A DNA stretch of 64,000 nt from Mesorhizobium sp. YM1C-6-2 (GTDB lineage Bacteria > Pseudomonadota > Alphaproteobacteria > Rhizobiales > Rhizobiaceae): assembly GCF_003666685.1 (NCBI RefSeq), contig NZ_RCIZ01000007.1, positions 1-64,000 of the forward strand, read 5' to 3'. Both the position numbers and the translations under genes were made by a program. Position 1 is the stretch's first letter; each line of letters starts with the position of its first letter. Below, one piece after another: positions 16,875 to 25,424 of the stretch. The notes under the pieces are model-generated. The model saw only the letters and a list, made by a program, of their open reading frames with translations. It searched no databases and was not told the DNA's origin.

Positions 16875-19312
16875 CATTGCCCGGCCACGCTGAGATCGTC
16901 GTCATCGGCGGCGGCATCATAGGCTGCTCCACCGCCTACCACCTTGCACGCGACCACAAGGCCGACGTCGTCCTGCTCGAGCAGGGCAAGCTGACATCCG
17001 GGTCGACGTGGCATGCGGCGGGACTGGTCGGGCAGTTGCGCTCCTCGGCGTCGATCACGCGCGTGCTGAAATATTCGGTCGAGCTCTACAAGGGTCTGGA
17101 AGCCGAGACGGGTCTCGCCACCGGCTGGAAGATGACGGGCTGCCTCAGGCTCGCGACCAACAGGGATCGCTGGACGGAATTCCGCCGGCTGGCGACGACG
17201 GCCAAAAGCTTCGGCATGGACATGCAGCTCGTCTCGCCGGCCGAGGTGAAGGCGATGTGGCCGCTGATGGACGTCTCCGACCTGGTCGGCGCGTCGTGGC
17301 TGCCGACTGACGGGCAGGCGAGCCCTTCCGACATCACCCAATCGCTCGCCAAGGGCGCGCGCATGAATGGCGCCAGGATATTCGAAGGCGTGCGCGTCAC
17401 CGGCTTCGAGATGAAGGACGGGCGCATCGTCAAGGTGAAGACCACTCAGGGCGACATCGCCTGCGAGAAGGTGGTGAACTGCGCCGGACAGTGGGCGCGG
17501 CAGGTCGGCGCGATGGCGGGGATCAACGTGCCGCTGCAGCCGGTGAAGCACCAGTACATCATCACCGAGAAGCTTCCGGGGCTCGCCGCGGACGCGCCGA
17601 CGATCCGCGACCCCGACCGGCGCACCTATTTCAAGGAAGAGGTCGGCGGACTGGTGATGGGCGGCTATGAGCCCAACCCGCAGCCCTGGACGACTGGAGA
17701 CGTGCCGGACGAATGGGAGTTCCGCCTGTTCGACGACGATTTCGACCATTTCGAGCAGCACATGAGCCAAGCGATCGCGCGCGTGCCCGCGCTGGAAACC
17801 GCCGGCGTCAAACAGATGATCAACGGGCCGGAAAGCTTTACGCCTGACGGCAACTTCATCCTCGGCGTCGCTCCTGAATGCGCGAACATGTTCGTCGGTG
17901 CCGGCTTCAACGCCTTCGGCATCGCTTCGGGCGGCGGCGCGGGTTGGGTGCTCGCGCAATGGGTCGTGGACGGCGAGGCGCCGCTCGACCTCTGGGTAGT
18001 CGATATCCGACGCTTCTCCGGACTGCACCGCGACCGGCAATGGGTGGCCGACCGGACACTGGAAGCCTATGGCAAGCACTACACCATCGGCTTCCCCCAC
18101 GAGGAATATGAGAGCGGAAGGCCGCGCATCGTCTCGCCGCTCTACGAGCGGCTGAAGAAGCACCGCGCCGTGTTCGGCTCGAAGCTCGGCTGGGAACGGC
18201 CGAACTGGTTCGCGCCCGAGGGGGTCGAGCCGAAGGACGTCTATTCGATGGGCCGGCAGAACTGGTTCGACGCCGTCGGTGAGGAGCACCGACACGTGCG
18301 CGAGAAGGTCGGCATCTTCGACCAGTCCTCCTTCGCCAAATACGAGCTCAGCGGCAAGGACGCGCAGAAGGCGCTCGACTGGATCTGCGCCAACGATGTT
18401 TCGAAGCCTGCAGGGCGGCTGACCTATACGCAGCTTCTCAACAGCCGCGGCGGCATTGAGTCCGACCTGACAGTGGCGCGGCTGGCCGACGAAAAATTCT
18501 ACATCGTCACCGGCACCGGCTTCCGCACGCATGATTTCGGCTGGATCGAAGACCATCTTGGCGCCGGCCTCGACGCGAAGCTGGTCGATGTCACCGAGGA
18601 TTTCGGCACGCTGTCGCTGATGGGGCCGAAGGCGCGAGACGTGCTGGCCGGGGTGACGCAAGCGGATGTCTGCAACGCCGCCTTCCCGTTCGGCCATGTC
18701 AGGGAAATCGCCATCGCCGGGTACCCGGTGCGGGCGCTGCGCATCACCTATGTCGGCGAACTTGGCTGGGAGCTGCATGTGCCGATCGCGGCCGCCGGCG
18801 AGGTGTTCGACGCGCTGATGAAAGCAGGCGCGCCGCACGGCATCAGGCCGGTCGGCTACCGCGCGCTGGAGTCGCTCAGGCTGGAAAAAGGCTACCGCGC
18901 CTGGGGCTCCGACATCACCCCGAACGACACGCCTGCCGAGGCCGGACTCGGCTGGGCGGTGAAGCTCCGGAAAAACACCTATTTCCTTGGGCGCCGCGCG
19001 CTGGAGAAAATGTCTGGCGGGGCGCTGAAGAAACGCTTCGCCGGCTTCACGGTCGATGATCCCGACGTGGTGCTGGTCGGCCGCGAGACGATTTTGCGCA
19101 ATGGCGAGCCCGTCGGCTACCTGACCTCCGGCGGCTACGGCTACACGGTGGGCAAAAACATCGGCTACGGCTATGTGCGTGAAGCCGGCGGGGTGAGCGA
19201 CGCGTTCCTCGCTTCGGGCGACTACGAGCTGGTGGTGGCGATGGACCGCAAGCCGGCAAGGATCTGGCTGGGGTCGATGTACGATCCCAAGGGCGATCGA
19301 GTGAAAGGGTAG
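16871..19312 (+). CDS. FAD-dependent GcvT-domain oxidoreductase (dimethylglycine/sarcosine dehydrogenase-like)
   Basis: The 813-residue enzyme starts with a FAD-binding DAO domain (VIGGGIIGCSTAYHLARD, residues 11-28). It carries the STWHAAGLVGQLR motif typical of dimethylglycine and sarcosine dehydrogenases, a linker domain near 370-430, then a GcvT folate-binding domain and its C-terminal barrel (about 430-805). Such enzymes demethylate N-methylated glycines, passing C1 units to tetrahydrofolate. Coupling to a choline-kinase-like gene suggests a role in methylated-amine or choline-derived metabolism. The exact substrate is unknown. Confidence 0.9.
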   Translation: MTLPGHAEIVVIGGGIIGCSTAYHLARDHKADVVLLEQGKLTSGSTWHAAGLVGQLRSSASITRVLKYSVELYKGLEAETGLATGWKMTGCLRLATNRDRWTEFRRLATTAKSFGMDMQLVSPAEVKAMWPLMDVSDLVGASWLPTDGQASPSDITQSLAKGARMNGARIFEGVRVTGFEMKDGRIVKVKTTQGDIACEKVVNCAGQWARQVGAMAGINVPLQPVKHQYIITEKLPGLAADAPTIRDPDRRTYFKEEVGGLVMGGYEPNPQPWTTGDVPDEWEFRLFDDDFDHFEQHMSQAIARVPALETAGVKQMINGPESFTPDGNFILGVAPECANMFVGAGFNAFGIASGGGAGWVLAQWVVDGEAPLDLWVVDIRRFSGLHRDRQWVADRTLEAYGKHYTIGFPHEEYESGRPRIVSPLYERLKKHRAVFGSKLGWERPNWFAPEGVEPKDVYSMGRQNWFDAVGEEHRHVREKVGIFDQSSFAKYELSGKDAQKALDWICANDVSKPAGRLTYTQLLNSRGGIESDLTVARLADEKFYIVTGTGFRTHDFGWIEDHLGAGLDAKLVDVTEDFGTLSLMGPKARDVLAGVTQADVCNAAFPFGHVREIAIAGYPVRALRITYVGELGWELHVPIAAAGEVFDALMKAGAPHGIRPVGYRALESLRLEKGYRAWGSDITPNDTPAEAGLGWAVKLRKNTYFLGRRALEKMSGGALKKRFAGFTVDDPDVVLVGRETILRNGEPVGYLTSGGYGYTVGKNIGYGYVREAGGVSDAFLASGDYELVVAMDRKPARIWLGSMYDPKGDRVKG

Positions 19313-19315
19313 CAT

Positions 19316-19575
19316 CTCGCTGCGCTCATTCACCTCCCCCTCGAGGGGAGGTCGGCGAGCGAAGCGAGCCGGGTGGGGTCGGCTGAGGCGGCGCTCCGAC
19401 ATTGTTTCTGAATCGCGTCCCTTCATCACCCCTTCTCCGTCTCGGTCCTCCGAACCGATCCACCTCTCCGCTTCGCGGGAGCGAGGAAGGAGCCGAGCAC
19501 TTCGCCAGCGACCCCACCCGTCCAACCGCCTGCAGCGGTTGTCCACCCTCCCCTCAAGGGGGAGGGGTACCCGCG
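19316..19575. repeat. Palindromic mosaic repeat R2
   Basis: Directly after the dehydrogenase gene come a CCTCCCCCTCGAGGGGAGG palindrome, a CCGGGTGGGGTCGGC word, and then (19511-19571) a block nearly identical to 30365-30425: CCCCACCCGTCCAACCGCCT, an internal GCGGTTG hairpin, and CACCCTCCCCT followed by its complement. This is a rhizobial intergenic mosaic-type element and not coding. Confidence 0.75.
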
Positions 19576-19591
19576 CGCTTCATCATCGCCA

Positions 19592-19880
19592 CGCCCTGCT
19601 TTTTGCAGTCTGGCCATTGAAAATGTGGGAAGCGGCGCATGGCTGCGGCGTCCATCATTATTGTTATTTGACGCGCAGCCATGCGCCGCCGGCGTTTTTC
19701 CCGCTGCCGCGCCCGGCCCATCGCCTTCCGATAGTCTGGAGGAGCGGGCGCGCAGGCCAGCATCGGGACCGGAGCCGCCCGTGTGACCAACACGGGACGC
19801 GATCCAGCGCCACACTTGCCTGGATGGAGGTCGTGTACACCCGTTCCCACAAGCAAGCTGCGGGACGGAGTATGCGGGAG
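19592..19880 (-). repeat. Long interspersed repeat, copy B (inverted relative to copy A)
   Basis: This is the reverse-complement partner of 5066-5346. The 16-base arms (19632-19647 and 19674-19689) flank a 26-base loop, the same length as in copy A but with different inner bases. The remaining sequence to about 19880 agrees with copy A with scattered substitutions. With R2 it fills the gap before the HNH gene, and 19881-20047 is plain AT-richer sequence. Confidence 0.85.
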
Positions 19881-20047
19881 CTTTGAGGGGTGTGAATAAA
19901 CAGGCTCGAAATTTCTATCGCAATTGAACGAAATCAATGGGTTGGCAAAATGATTTCTCCACGCATGCCGTCGAGAATCCACATGCAACCCGGAGGCGGA
20001 GCACGTGAAGGGCTAGAGTTGAACGGGTTTAACGGTACAATGTCTTA

Positions 20048-20944
20048 ATGCGCTGCCTGTTTTGCAAACACCCAACAACTACTTCTAAGAGCGTCGAGCA
20101 CATTGTACCAGAGTCGTTTGGGAACCGACGTCACATTCTTGCGAAAGGCGTTGTTTGTGACAAATGCAACAACTACTTCTCAAGAAAAATTGAGGGGCCT
20201 CTACTTTCTCATACTTCGTTTCGCAATTTGAGAGCATGGTATCAAGTACCTACGAAGCGAGGAGTTATGCCACATCTTTATGGATTTGTGGCTGGCACGG
20301 ATATCGATATCGGTCTGCGCTTAGGACCCCATGGAAAACCTGAGATTCGGCCAGAGCGAGAATCTTTTCGGAAACAGCTTGAAAAACATGTTTCGTCTCG
20401 TGGTGGCGTCTCAGACGCACTGGTATTTTCCAGGGAAGTGACACCACCGAAGCGTTTGATGTCTCGCTTCTTAGGCAAAATGGCACTTGAAGCGCTCGCA
20501 CAGCGTTTCTTGATTGATCTCTCCTTATTTGATCGCCTTATAGACGATCCTCATTATGATCGAATCAGGGATTGGGCGCGCCTTGGAAACAACTTTAAAG
20601 ATTGGCCTATTTCCCAAAGGCAAATCTATCCTGAAGAGACCTTAATGCGTCACGCTCAAACTGGAGAATGGGTTCAAGCCGGGTTTGGCTATGACATTTT
20701 CATGAATAAGCGACGGGAGACTTTTTTTGCCTTCTGTATATATGGACACGAATTCGTAATTAACGTCGGTGGCCCATCGCTAAAAGGTTTTGAGGAGTGG
20801 CTCTCTGAGAACAACGGTATAAGCCCACTTGTTGAGCGAATTGGAGCGAGTCTGTCGGAACGAGACGGTCAGTACTATCTCGAAGGTACATACGAGGTCC
20901 ATTCCGGCGTACAATTCGATCGGAAACTTTTGGGCTTGGGTTAG
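20048..20944 (+). CDS. HNH endonuclease-domain protein
   Basis: This 298-residue protein begins with a zinc-braced HNH module: CLFCKH (Cys3, Cys6), SVEHIVPESFGNRR (catalytic His18, Asn26) and VVCDKCNNYFSRKIE (Cys37, Cys40). The remaining 240 residues match nothing I recognise. The gene is clearly AT-richer than its neighbours, uses rare codons (AGA, ATA, TTA) and lies directly after two repeats. It was probably acquired horizontally. The role could be DNA restriction or defence; no methylase or partner is adjacent, so function is open. Confidence 0.8.
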   Translation: MRCLFCKHPTTTSKSVEHIVPESFGNRRHILAKGVVCDKCNNYFSRKIEGPLLSHTSFRNLRAWYQVPTKRGVMPHLYGFVAGTDIDIGLRLGPHGKPEIRPERESFRKQLEKHVSSRGGVSDALVFSREVTPPKRLMSRFLGKMALEALAQRFLIDLSLFDRLIDDPHYDRIRDWARLGNNFKDWPISQRQIYPEETLMRHAQTGEWVQAGFGYDIFMNKRRETFFAFCIYGHEFVINVGGPSLKGFEEWLSENNGISPLVERIGASLSERDGQYYLEGTYEVHSGVQFDRKLLGLG

Positions 20945-20995
20945 ATCAACAATTTCCTGGCGATATTTCTGGATTCCTGTCGATCGTCAAAGTCA

Positions 20996-21628
20996 TCACT
21001 GTGCTTTCAACACCAGTCCACGGCTGGGCACCGTGCCGGTTTCGCCGGGCATGGACACATAAGGCTCCGTCTCCTCGGCTCGCGCAACGAGCCCCTGCCC
21101 TTCCAACTCGGCGATGCGGGCGGAAAAGCCGCCGTCCCAGAGCGTGTTCTTGACGGTTAAGACGATGACGCCGCCGCGGCGGCAGATTCGGATCAGCTCG
21201 TCGAGACCCTCGACGCCGACATGGCCGGAGGTGAATACGCCGGCCGAGACGATGCCGACGAAATGGCCGTCGGCGAACGGCAGCGGGCCGCCGAGCGCGA
21301 GCTTGTGGAAGGCCTTGTAGGCGCCCTTCCCGGCCGCCTTGGCCAACATGCCTTCGGAAATGTCGAGCGCCTCGACATGCGGATAGCCCATGATGCCAAG
21401 CCATTCGCCAATCAGGCCGGTGCCGGCACCGGCGTCGAGCAAGGGCGCCGCGCCGCGCGGCAGGTGGCGCGCGAGCAGCGCCAGGCAGATCGACGGATGC
21501 CGGTAGCCGGCAATCGCCATCTCGTGGTCGTAGGTTTCCGACCAGCGGTCGTAGAGGGCCGCGACCTCCTCGGCTCCCTTCGCCTCGTAGACAGCGCCGA
21601 GCGCCCCGCCATGTTTGCCTTGCGCCAT
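20996..21628 (-). CDS. Class I SAM-dependent methyltransferase
   Basis: From ATG 21628 the protein has 210 residues, with motif I LLDAGAGTGLIGEWLGIMGY (about 63-82), motif II ALDISEGMLAKAA and an RRGGVIVLTVKNTLWDG segment. This fits the Williams-Beuren-syndrome-type/UbiE small methyltransferases. Longer starts (21664, 21703) have no ribosome-binding site. It is divergent from a choline-kinase-like gene. A role in N-methylation linked to the neighbouring dimethylglycine-type enzyme is possible but unproven. Confidence 0.82.
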   Translation of the reverse strand: MAQGKHGGALGAVYEAKGAEEVAALYDRWSETYDHEMAIAGYRHPSICLALLARHLPRGAAPLLDAGAGTGLIGEWLGIMGYPHVEALDISEGMLAKAAGKGAYKAFHKLALGGPLPFADGHFVGIVSAGVFTSGHVGVEGLDELIRICRRGGVIVLTVKNTLWDGGFSARIAELEGQGLVARAEETEPYVSMPGETGTVPSRGLVLKAQ

Positions 21629-21728
21629 CGGTGTCGTCCGTTTCCCCTGTGTCTTCAAGATCATAGCCAAGCGGCGAATTCTGTGAAACGGTCCGCCGCA
21701 CATTTATTGCAAGCAGGCGGGAGACTTC

Positions 21729-22634
21729 ATGAGCGACGATCTGGCACTGGCGCGGAAGGCTATCGCCAGCGTGCCTTTCATGAGCGGTTATTCAGGGCCG
21801 ATCGTCAGGCAGGGCGGGCTGACCAATCTCGTCTTCCAGGCCGGCGACCATTGCATCCGGGTGCCAGGCAAGGGGACGGAGGAATATATCAACCGCGCCA
21901 ACGAGGCAGTCGCGGCGCGCGAGGCGGCGAAGGCCGGCGTCAGCCCGGACGTGCTCTATTTCGACGACAACGGCGTGATGGTGACGCGCTTCGTCGACGG
22001 CGCGCAGACCATGTCACCGGCGGCCTTCAAGCTGAACGAGGGAGCGCCGGCGCGCGCCGGCGAAGCCTTCCGCAAGCTGCATACGTCAGGCGCGGTGTTC
22101 CCGTTCCGCTTCTATCTGTTCTCGATGATCGACGACTATCTGAAGATCCTCTCCACCAAGGATGTCGTGCTGCCCAAGGGCTATCACGACGTGCTGAAGG
22201 AGGCGGAAGACATCAGGACGGCGCTGTCCATGCACCCGCTGCCGCTGGTCGCCTGCCACTGCGATCCGCTCTGCGAGAATTTCCTCGATACGGGCGAGCG
22301 CATGTGGATCGTCGACTGGGAATATTCGGGCATGAACGACCCGATGTGGGACCTCGGCGACCTTGCGGTCGAGGGCAAGTTCGGCGAGCGGCAGGAGGAA
22401 GAAATGCTCGGCGCCTATTTCTCCGGCGAGCCCAGGCCGGCCGAGCGCGGCCGCGTCGTCATCTACAAGGCGATGTGCGATCTCCTGTGGACGCTGTGGG
22501 GCCTGATCCAGCTCGCCAACGAAAATCCCGTCGACGATTTCCGCGCCTATGCCGACGGGCGCTTCGGGCGCTGCCGCAAGCTGATGCAGACGGCGGATTT
22601 CTCGCGCCACGTCGATGCGGTCCGCAAGGGCTAG
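21729..22634 (+). CDS. Choline/ethanolamine kinase-like phosphotransferase
   Basis: The 301-residue paralogue of the gene at 15984 has nucleotide loop QGGLTNLVFQAGDHCIRVPG, catalytic ACHCDPLCENFLDTG (Asp base, Asn) and WIVDWEYSGMNDPMWDLGDL (metal Asp). These match the choline-kinase family well. It would phosphorylate a small amino alcohol. Together with the dehydrogenase and two phosphotransferases on the same strand, it suggests a dispersed choline/methylamine locus interrupted by the repeat/HNH segment. Confidence 0.87.
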   Translation: MSDDLALARKAIASVPFMSGYSGPIVRQGGLTNLVFQAGDHCIRVPGKGTEEYINRANEAVAAREAAKAGVSPDVLYFDDNGVMVTRFVDGAQTMSPAAFKLNEGAPARAGEAFRKLHTSGAVFPFRFYLFSMIDDYLKILSTKDVVLPKGYHDVLKEAEDIRTALSMHPLPLVACHCDPLCENFLDTGERMWIVDWEYSGMNDPMWDLGDLAVEGKFGERQEEEMLGAYFSGEPRPAERGRVVIYKAMCDLLWTLWGLIQLANENPVDDFRAYADGRFGRCRKLMQTADFSRHVDAVRKG

Positions 22635-22708
22635 GCGGGGCGCGTTTTTCGCTTCCGGCAAAAGGCGATGGTGCTAAAGTCGCCTTGCACGCGCTGAGGA
22701 GCTTACCC

Positions 22709-23338
22709 ATGACCCGACACTTCGTCGAAGGCGGGAAGATCGATATCGGGTTCGACGGCAAGCGATGCATCCATTCGCGCAACTGCGTGCTCGGCCATCC
22801 GGAAGTCTTCGTGCCTAACGCTCCGGGCGAATGGATCCATCCGGACGCCGCCTCGGCCGAGGCGATCACCTTCGTCGCGCATAGCTGCCCGTCGGGCGCC
22901 ATCACCTACCGGCGCAAGGATGGCGGGGCGGAGGAGCAGCCGCCGGTGGTGAACCTCGTGCGGCTGAGGGAAAACGGGCCGCTGGCCTTCAATGCCGAAA
23001 TGGAGATCGCCGGCGAGGCGTCGCTGCGCGCCACGCTCTGCCGCTGCGGTGCGTCGGAGAACAAGCCCTATTGCGACGGCAGCCACAGCAAGATCGGCTT
23101 CACCGCCAGCGGCGAGCCGGCCTCGAAGGAATCGAAGGCGCTGGAAGCGCGCAACGGGCCGGTGAAGGTATCACCGCAACCGAACGGTCCGCTGCGGGTC
23201 GACGGCAATCTCGAAGTGGTCAGCGGCACCGGCCACACGATCGACCGCGTGACGAGGACGTTCCTCTGCCGCTGCGGCCACTCCTCCAACAAGCCGTTCT
23301 GCGACGGCAGCCACAAGAAGGTGGGCTTCGTCGGCTGA
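22709..23338 (+). CDS. Fer4_19 plus double CDGSH iron-sulfur protein
   Basis: The 209-residue protein joins three metal modules. The first is an N-terminal mono-cluster ferredoxin-like domain (Fer4_19/DUF1271: RCIHSRNCVLGHPEVF and AHSCPSGAITYRR, residues 13-72). The other two are CDGSH domains: LCRCGASENKPYCDGSHSK at about 110-130 and LCRCGHSSNKPFCDGSHKK at about 180-200. Each CDGSH binds a 2Fe-2S cluster through three Cys and one His, and all are present. It is probably a cytosolic electron-transfer or cluster-transfer protein. It may be cotranscribed with the phosphotransferase 74 bases upstream. Confidence 0.9.
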   Translation: MTRHFVEGGKIDIGFDGKRCIHSRNCVLGHPEVFVPNAPGEWIHPDAASAEAITFVAHSCPSGAITYRRKDGGAEEQPPVVNLVRLRENGPLAFNAEMEIAGEASLRATLCRCGASENKPYCDGSHSKIGFTASGEPASKESKALEARNGPVKVSPQPNGPLRVDGNLEVVSGTGHTIDRVTRTFLCRCGHSSNKPFCDGSHKKVGFVG

Positions 23339-23358
23339 CCGGTTTTCCGGGGATTGCC

Positions 23359-24273
23359 CTACGTGTTGACGCCCTTGGGAACGTCCTCGGGCTCCACGGT
23401 CGACTTGACGCTCTGGCGGTGGAAGATGAACAGGCCGGCCAGCACCACTATGGCGGCGCCGACGAGGATGCGGATGCCGGGTACGTCGCCGAAGAAGAGC
23501 CAGCCGAGGATCACGGCCCAGAGCAGCAGCGTGTAGTGAAGCGGAGCGAGCACCGCAGCCGGAGCGAGCTTCAGCGCGCGAACGATCATCAGATGCGCGA
23601 CGCAGGAAACGATGCCGAGCAGGAGCATGCCCGTCCACTCGACCGATGTCGGAGCCTTCCAGCCGCCGAGCACGAGGATCATGCCCCCGCCCAGGATAAG
23701 CGAGCATACGGTCTGCCAGGTCACCAGCGTGGTGTCGCTGGTGCCGCGCAGCACGCGGCCGAGGATGATCGTCACGGCGAAAAGCAGGCTGCCGGCGACG
23801 GCGTAGAACGACGCCAGCGAGAAATCGCCCGAGGGTTTCAGCATGATGAGGACGCCGACGAAGCCTACCAGGATGGCAATCCAGCGGCGCCACCCGACCC
23901 TTTCGCCGAGCAGCATGTGAGACAAGGCCGCCACGTAGATCGGACCTGCCATGTAGAAGCTGAACACGTCGGCGAGCGGCAGGTAGTAGACGGAGGCGTA
24001 GAACATCGCTGTTTCGAGAGCCGTCAGCACGGCGCGGGCGACCTGCAGCCAGGGCCGCTCGACGTCGAACAGCGCGCGCCTTCCCTGACGCGCCATCATC
24101 GGGCCGAGGACGACGAATGCGCCGATCGAACGGATGAACAGAACCTGGCCGACGGAGAGCGTCGCGACCAGCCACTTGCCCATCGCATCGTTCAGCGAGA
24201 ACATGAAATCGCCGCCGAGCATCAGGAGGATGCCGAGCAGGATCTGGTTTGCGGGATTGCGAAGCGCGTTCAT
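23359..24273 (-). CDS. DMT (EamA) family transporter
   Basis: This 304-residue protein has ten hydrophobic segments arranged as two EamA repeats (residues about 12-145 and 155-290). LGGDFMFSLNDAMGKWLV in the first and LLLWAVILGWLFFGDVPG in the second are typical of drug/metabolite exporters. Substrate unknown. The gene stands alone, convergent with the CDGSH gene. Confidence 0.88.
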   Translation of the reverse strand: MNALRNPANQILLGILLMLGGDFMFSLNDAMGKWLVATLSVGQVLFIRSIGAFVVLGPMMARQGRRALFDVERPWLQVARAVLTALETAMFYASVYYLPLADVFSFYMAGPIYVAALSHMLLGERVGWRRWIAILVGFVGVLIMLKPSGDFSLASFYAVAGSLLFAVTIILGRVLRGTSDTTLVTWQTVCSLILGGGMILVLGGWKAPTSVEWTGMLLLGIVSCVAHLMIVRALKLAPAAVLAPLHYTLLLWAVILGWLFFGDVPGIRILVGAAIVVLAGLFIFHRQSVKSTVEPEDVPKGVNT

Positions 24274-24323
24274 GGCCTAGGATGCACGGGGGAAAGAGGT
24301 AGGTAGCCGCATTCCCCTACCCT

Positions 24324-24381
24324 GGCGAGGCTAAAACTCCCATCCCCTTGGGCCACGTCGGTCCGACGATAGAGCCTCGCC
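24324..24381. repeat. Long-range inverted repeat
   Basis: GGCGAGGCT (24324-24332) and AGCCTCGCC (24373-24381) are perfect complements across 40 bases, in the gap between the lipoprotein gene end and the DMT gene start. It could end the lipoprotein transcript. No T-run. Confidence 0.35.
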
Positions 24382-24400
24382 CGAAGCAGTGGGGCCGGCC

Positions 24401-24634
24401 TCAGTCGATGACCACGACGGCGCCGCCGACAAACCCGTCGACATAAGGGCCGTTCCTCAGCCGCGCACGCCGGTCGAGGTCGAGGCGCTGCATGCATTCG
24501 GCAAAGGCATCGTTGCGTTTCTTGAAGCCGTAGTCGCGGCAGCGCTGCTCGTCGGCGGCGCGCTGCTCTTCCGGCGTCAGGCAACCGGACAGCAGAACGG
24601 TCAGCGCCAGGACAGGCAAGAGCCACAGTCTCAT
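24401..24634 (-). CDS. Small lipoprotein, function unknown
   Basis: From ATG 24634 (GGAG eight bases upstream) the protein has 77 residues. It begins with a type II signal (MRLWLLPVLALTVLLSGC): lipobox LLSGC, lipidated Cys18. The mature part has two more cysteines (RCRDYGF, ECMQRLD) and a short hydrophobic end (VDGFVGGAVVVID). Small lipoproteins of this kind are common in rhizobial outer membranes. No function can be assigned. Confidence 0.75.
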   Translation of the reverse strand: MRLWLLPVLALTVLLSGCLTPEEQRAADEQRCRDYGFKKRNDAFAECMQRLDLDRRARLRNGPYVDGFVGGAVVVID

Positions 24635-24809
24635 CGTCGGTCTCCGGAGCATGCTCATAAACCGGACTCTTATAGTAGACTTTATTGCGGCGCGGGAAAA
24701 GCGCCGATTGCGCTTTGCAGAAGCAAGACGTCCTCAGGTTTTAATCAAAAATTAAGTTTCCCGCCCGGCACGGTTCACCCCTGGCTAACTCGATGGTAAA
24801 ATCGCAGCA

Positions 24810-25424
24810 ATGAGAAGGATATCGATCTTTGTGGCAGCCATGCTTGCGTCTGCTTTCAGCGGGCACGCCTTCGGATTCGACTATCGAATCGATCCTTCGA
24901 CGCCGCACGGCTCGCAACTTCGACTGAGCTTCGCCGACAGGTCGCCCCTGGTTTCCGATCCTGGTCCGGCGGGGGCGCTGGTGGCCGCCGTGCCACCCGA
25001 GTATGCCTCCGCCATGACCTGGTACCGCGTCGCGCTGGCACAAGGCTACCAGCCACCGCTGGTGGCGCGCTCGCAGCTCTACAGCGACCAGTTGCCGGAG
25101 CCGTTGCAATGGGCGTGGAGTGCGCCGAACGGCGACCTCGTCGCGCGCACCGGCAAGGGGTCGTTCCTGCTGTCCTTCGAGGACAGCGGCAAGAACTGGT
25201 TCCGCGAGCTGAACTGCCGGCTCGTGCAGTGGCCGGACGGCGACGCGCAGGCGGTCATGAACTGCAATGACGGCACCCAGCGCACCATGCTGATCCCCGA
25301 AGAAGGGGGCGTGGTGATCGGCAACGTGCAATACAAGCGCGCCTTCCAGCAGGCGCCGGTAAGTTTCGACGACCTGCTGCCCTCAGACTACCAGCCGACC
25401 GAGGCCGAACCCTCGATCGAATAG
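24810..25424 (+). CDS. Exported protein of unknown function
   Basis: This 204-residue protein starts with a signal peptide (MRRISIFVAAMLASAFSGHA, about 1-21) and continues with a soluble, Trp/Tyr-containing domain without a family I recognise. The two cysteines (ELNCRLVQ, VMNCNDG) could form a disulfide in the periplasm. It is convergent with, and ends one base before, the deaminase gene. Confidence 0.7.
   Translation: MRRISIFVAAMLASAFSGHAFGFDYRIDPSTPHGSQLRLSFADRSPLVSDPGPAGALVAAVPPEYASAMTWYRVALAQGYQPPLVARSQLYSDQLPEPLQWAWSAPNGDLVARTGKGSFLLSFEDSGKNWFRELNCRLVQWPDGDAQAVMNCNDGTQRTMLIPEEGGVVIGNVQYKRAFQQAPVSFDDLLPSDYQPTEAEPSIE

Noticed and set aside
16844-19546. 900-codon minus-strand frame
   Set aside because: Antisense shadow of the GcvT-type dehydrogenase. 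Its composition is typical of GC-rich antisense frames and it has no family resemblance.
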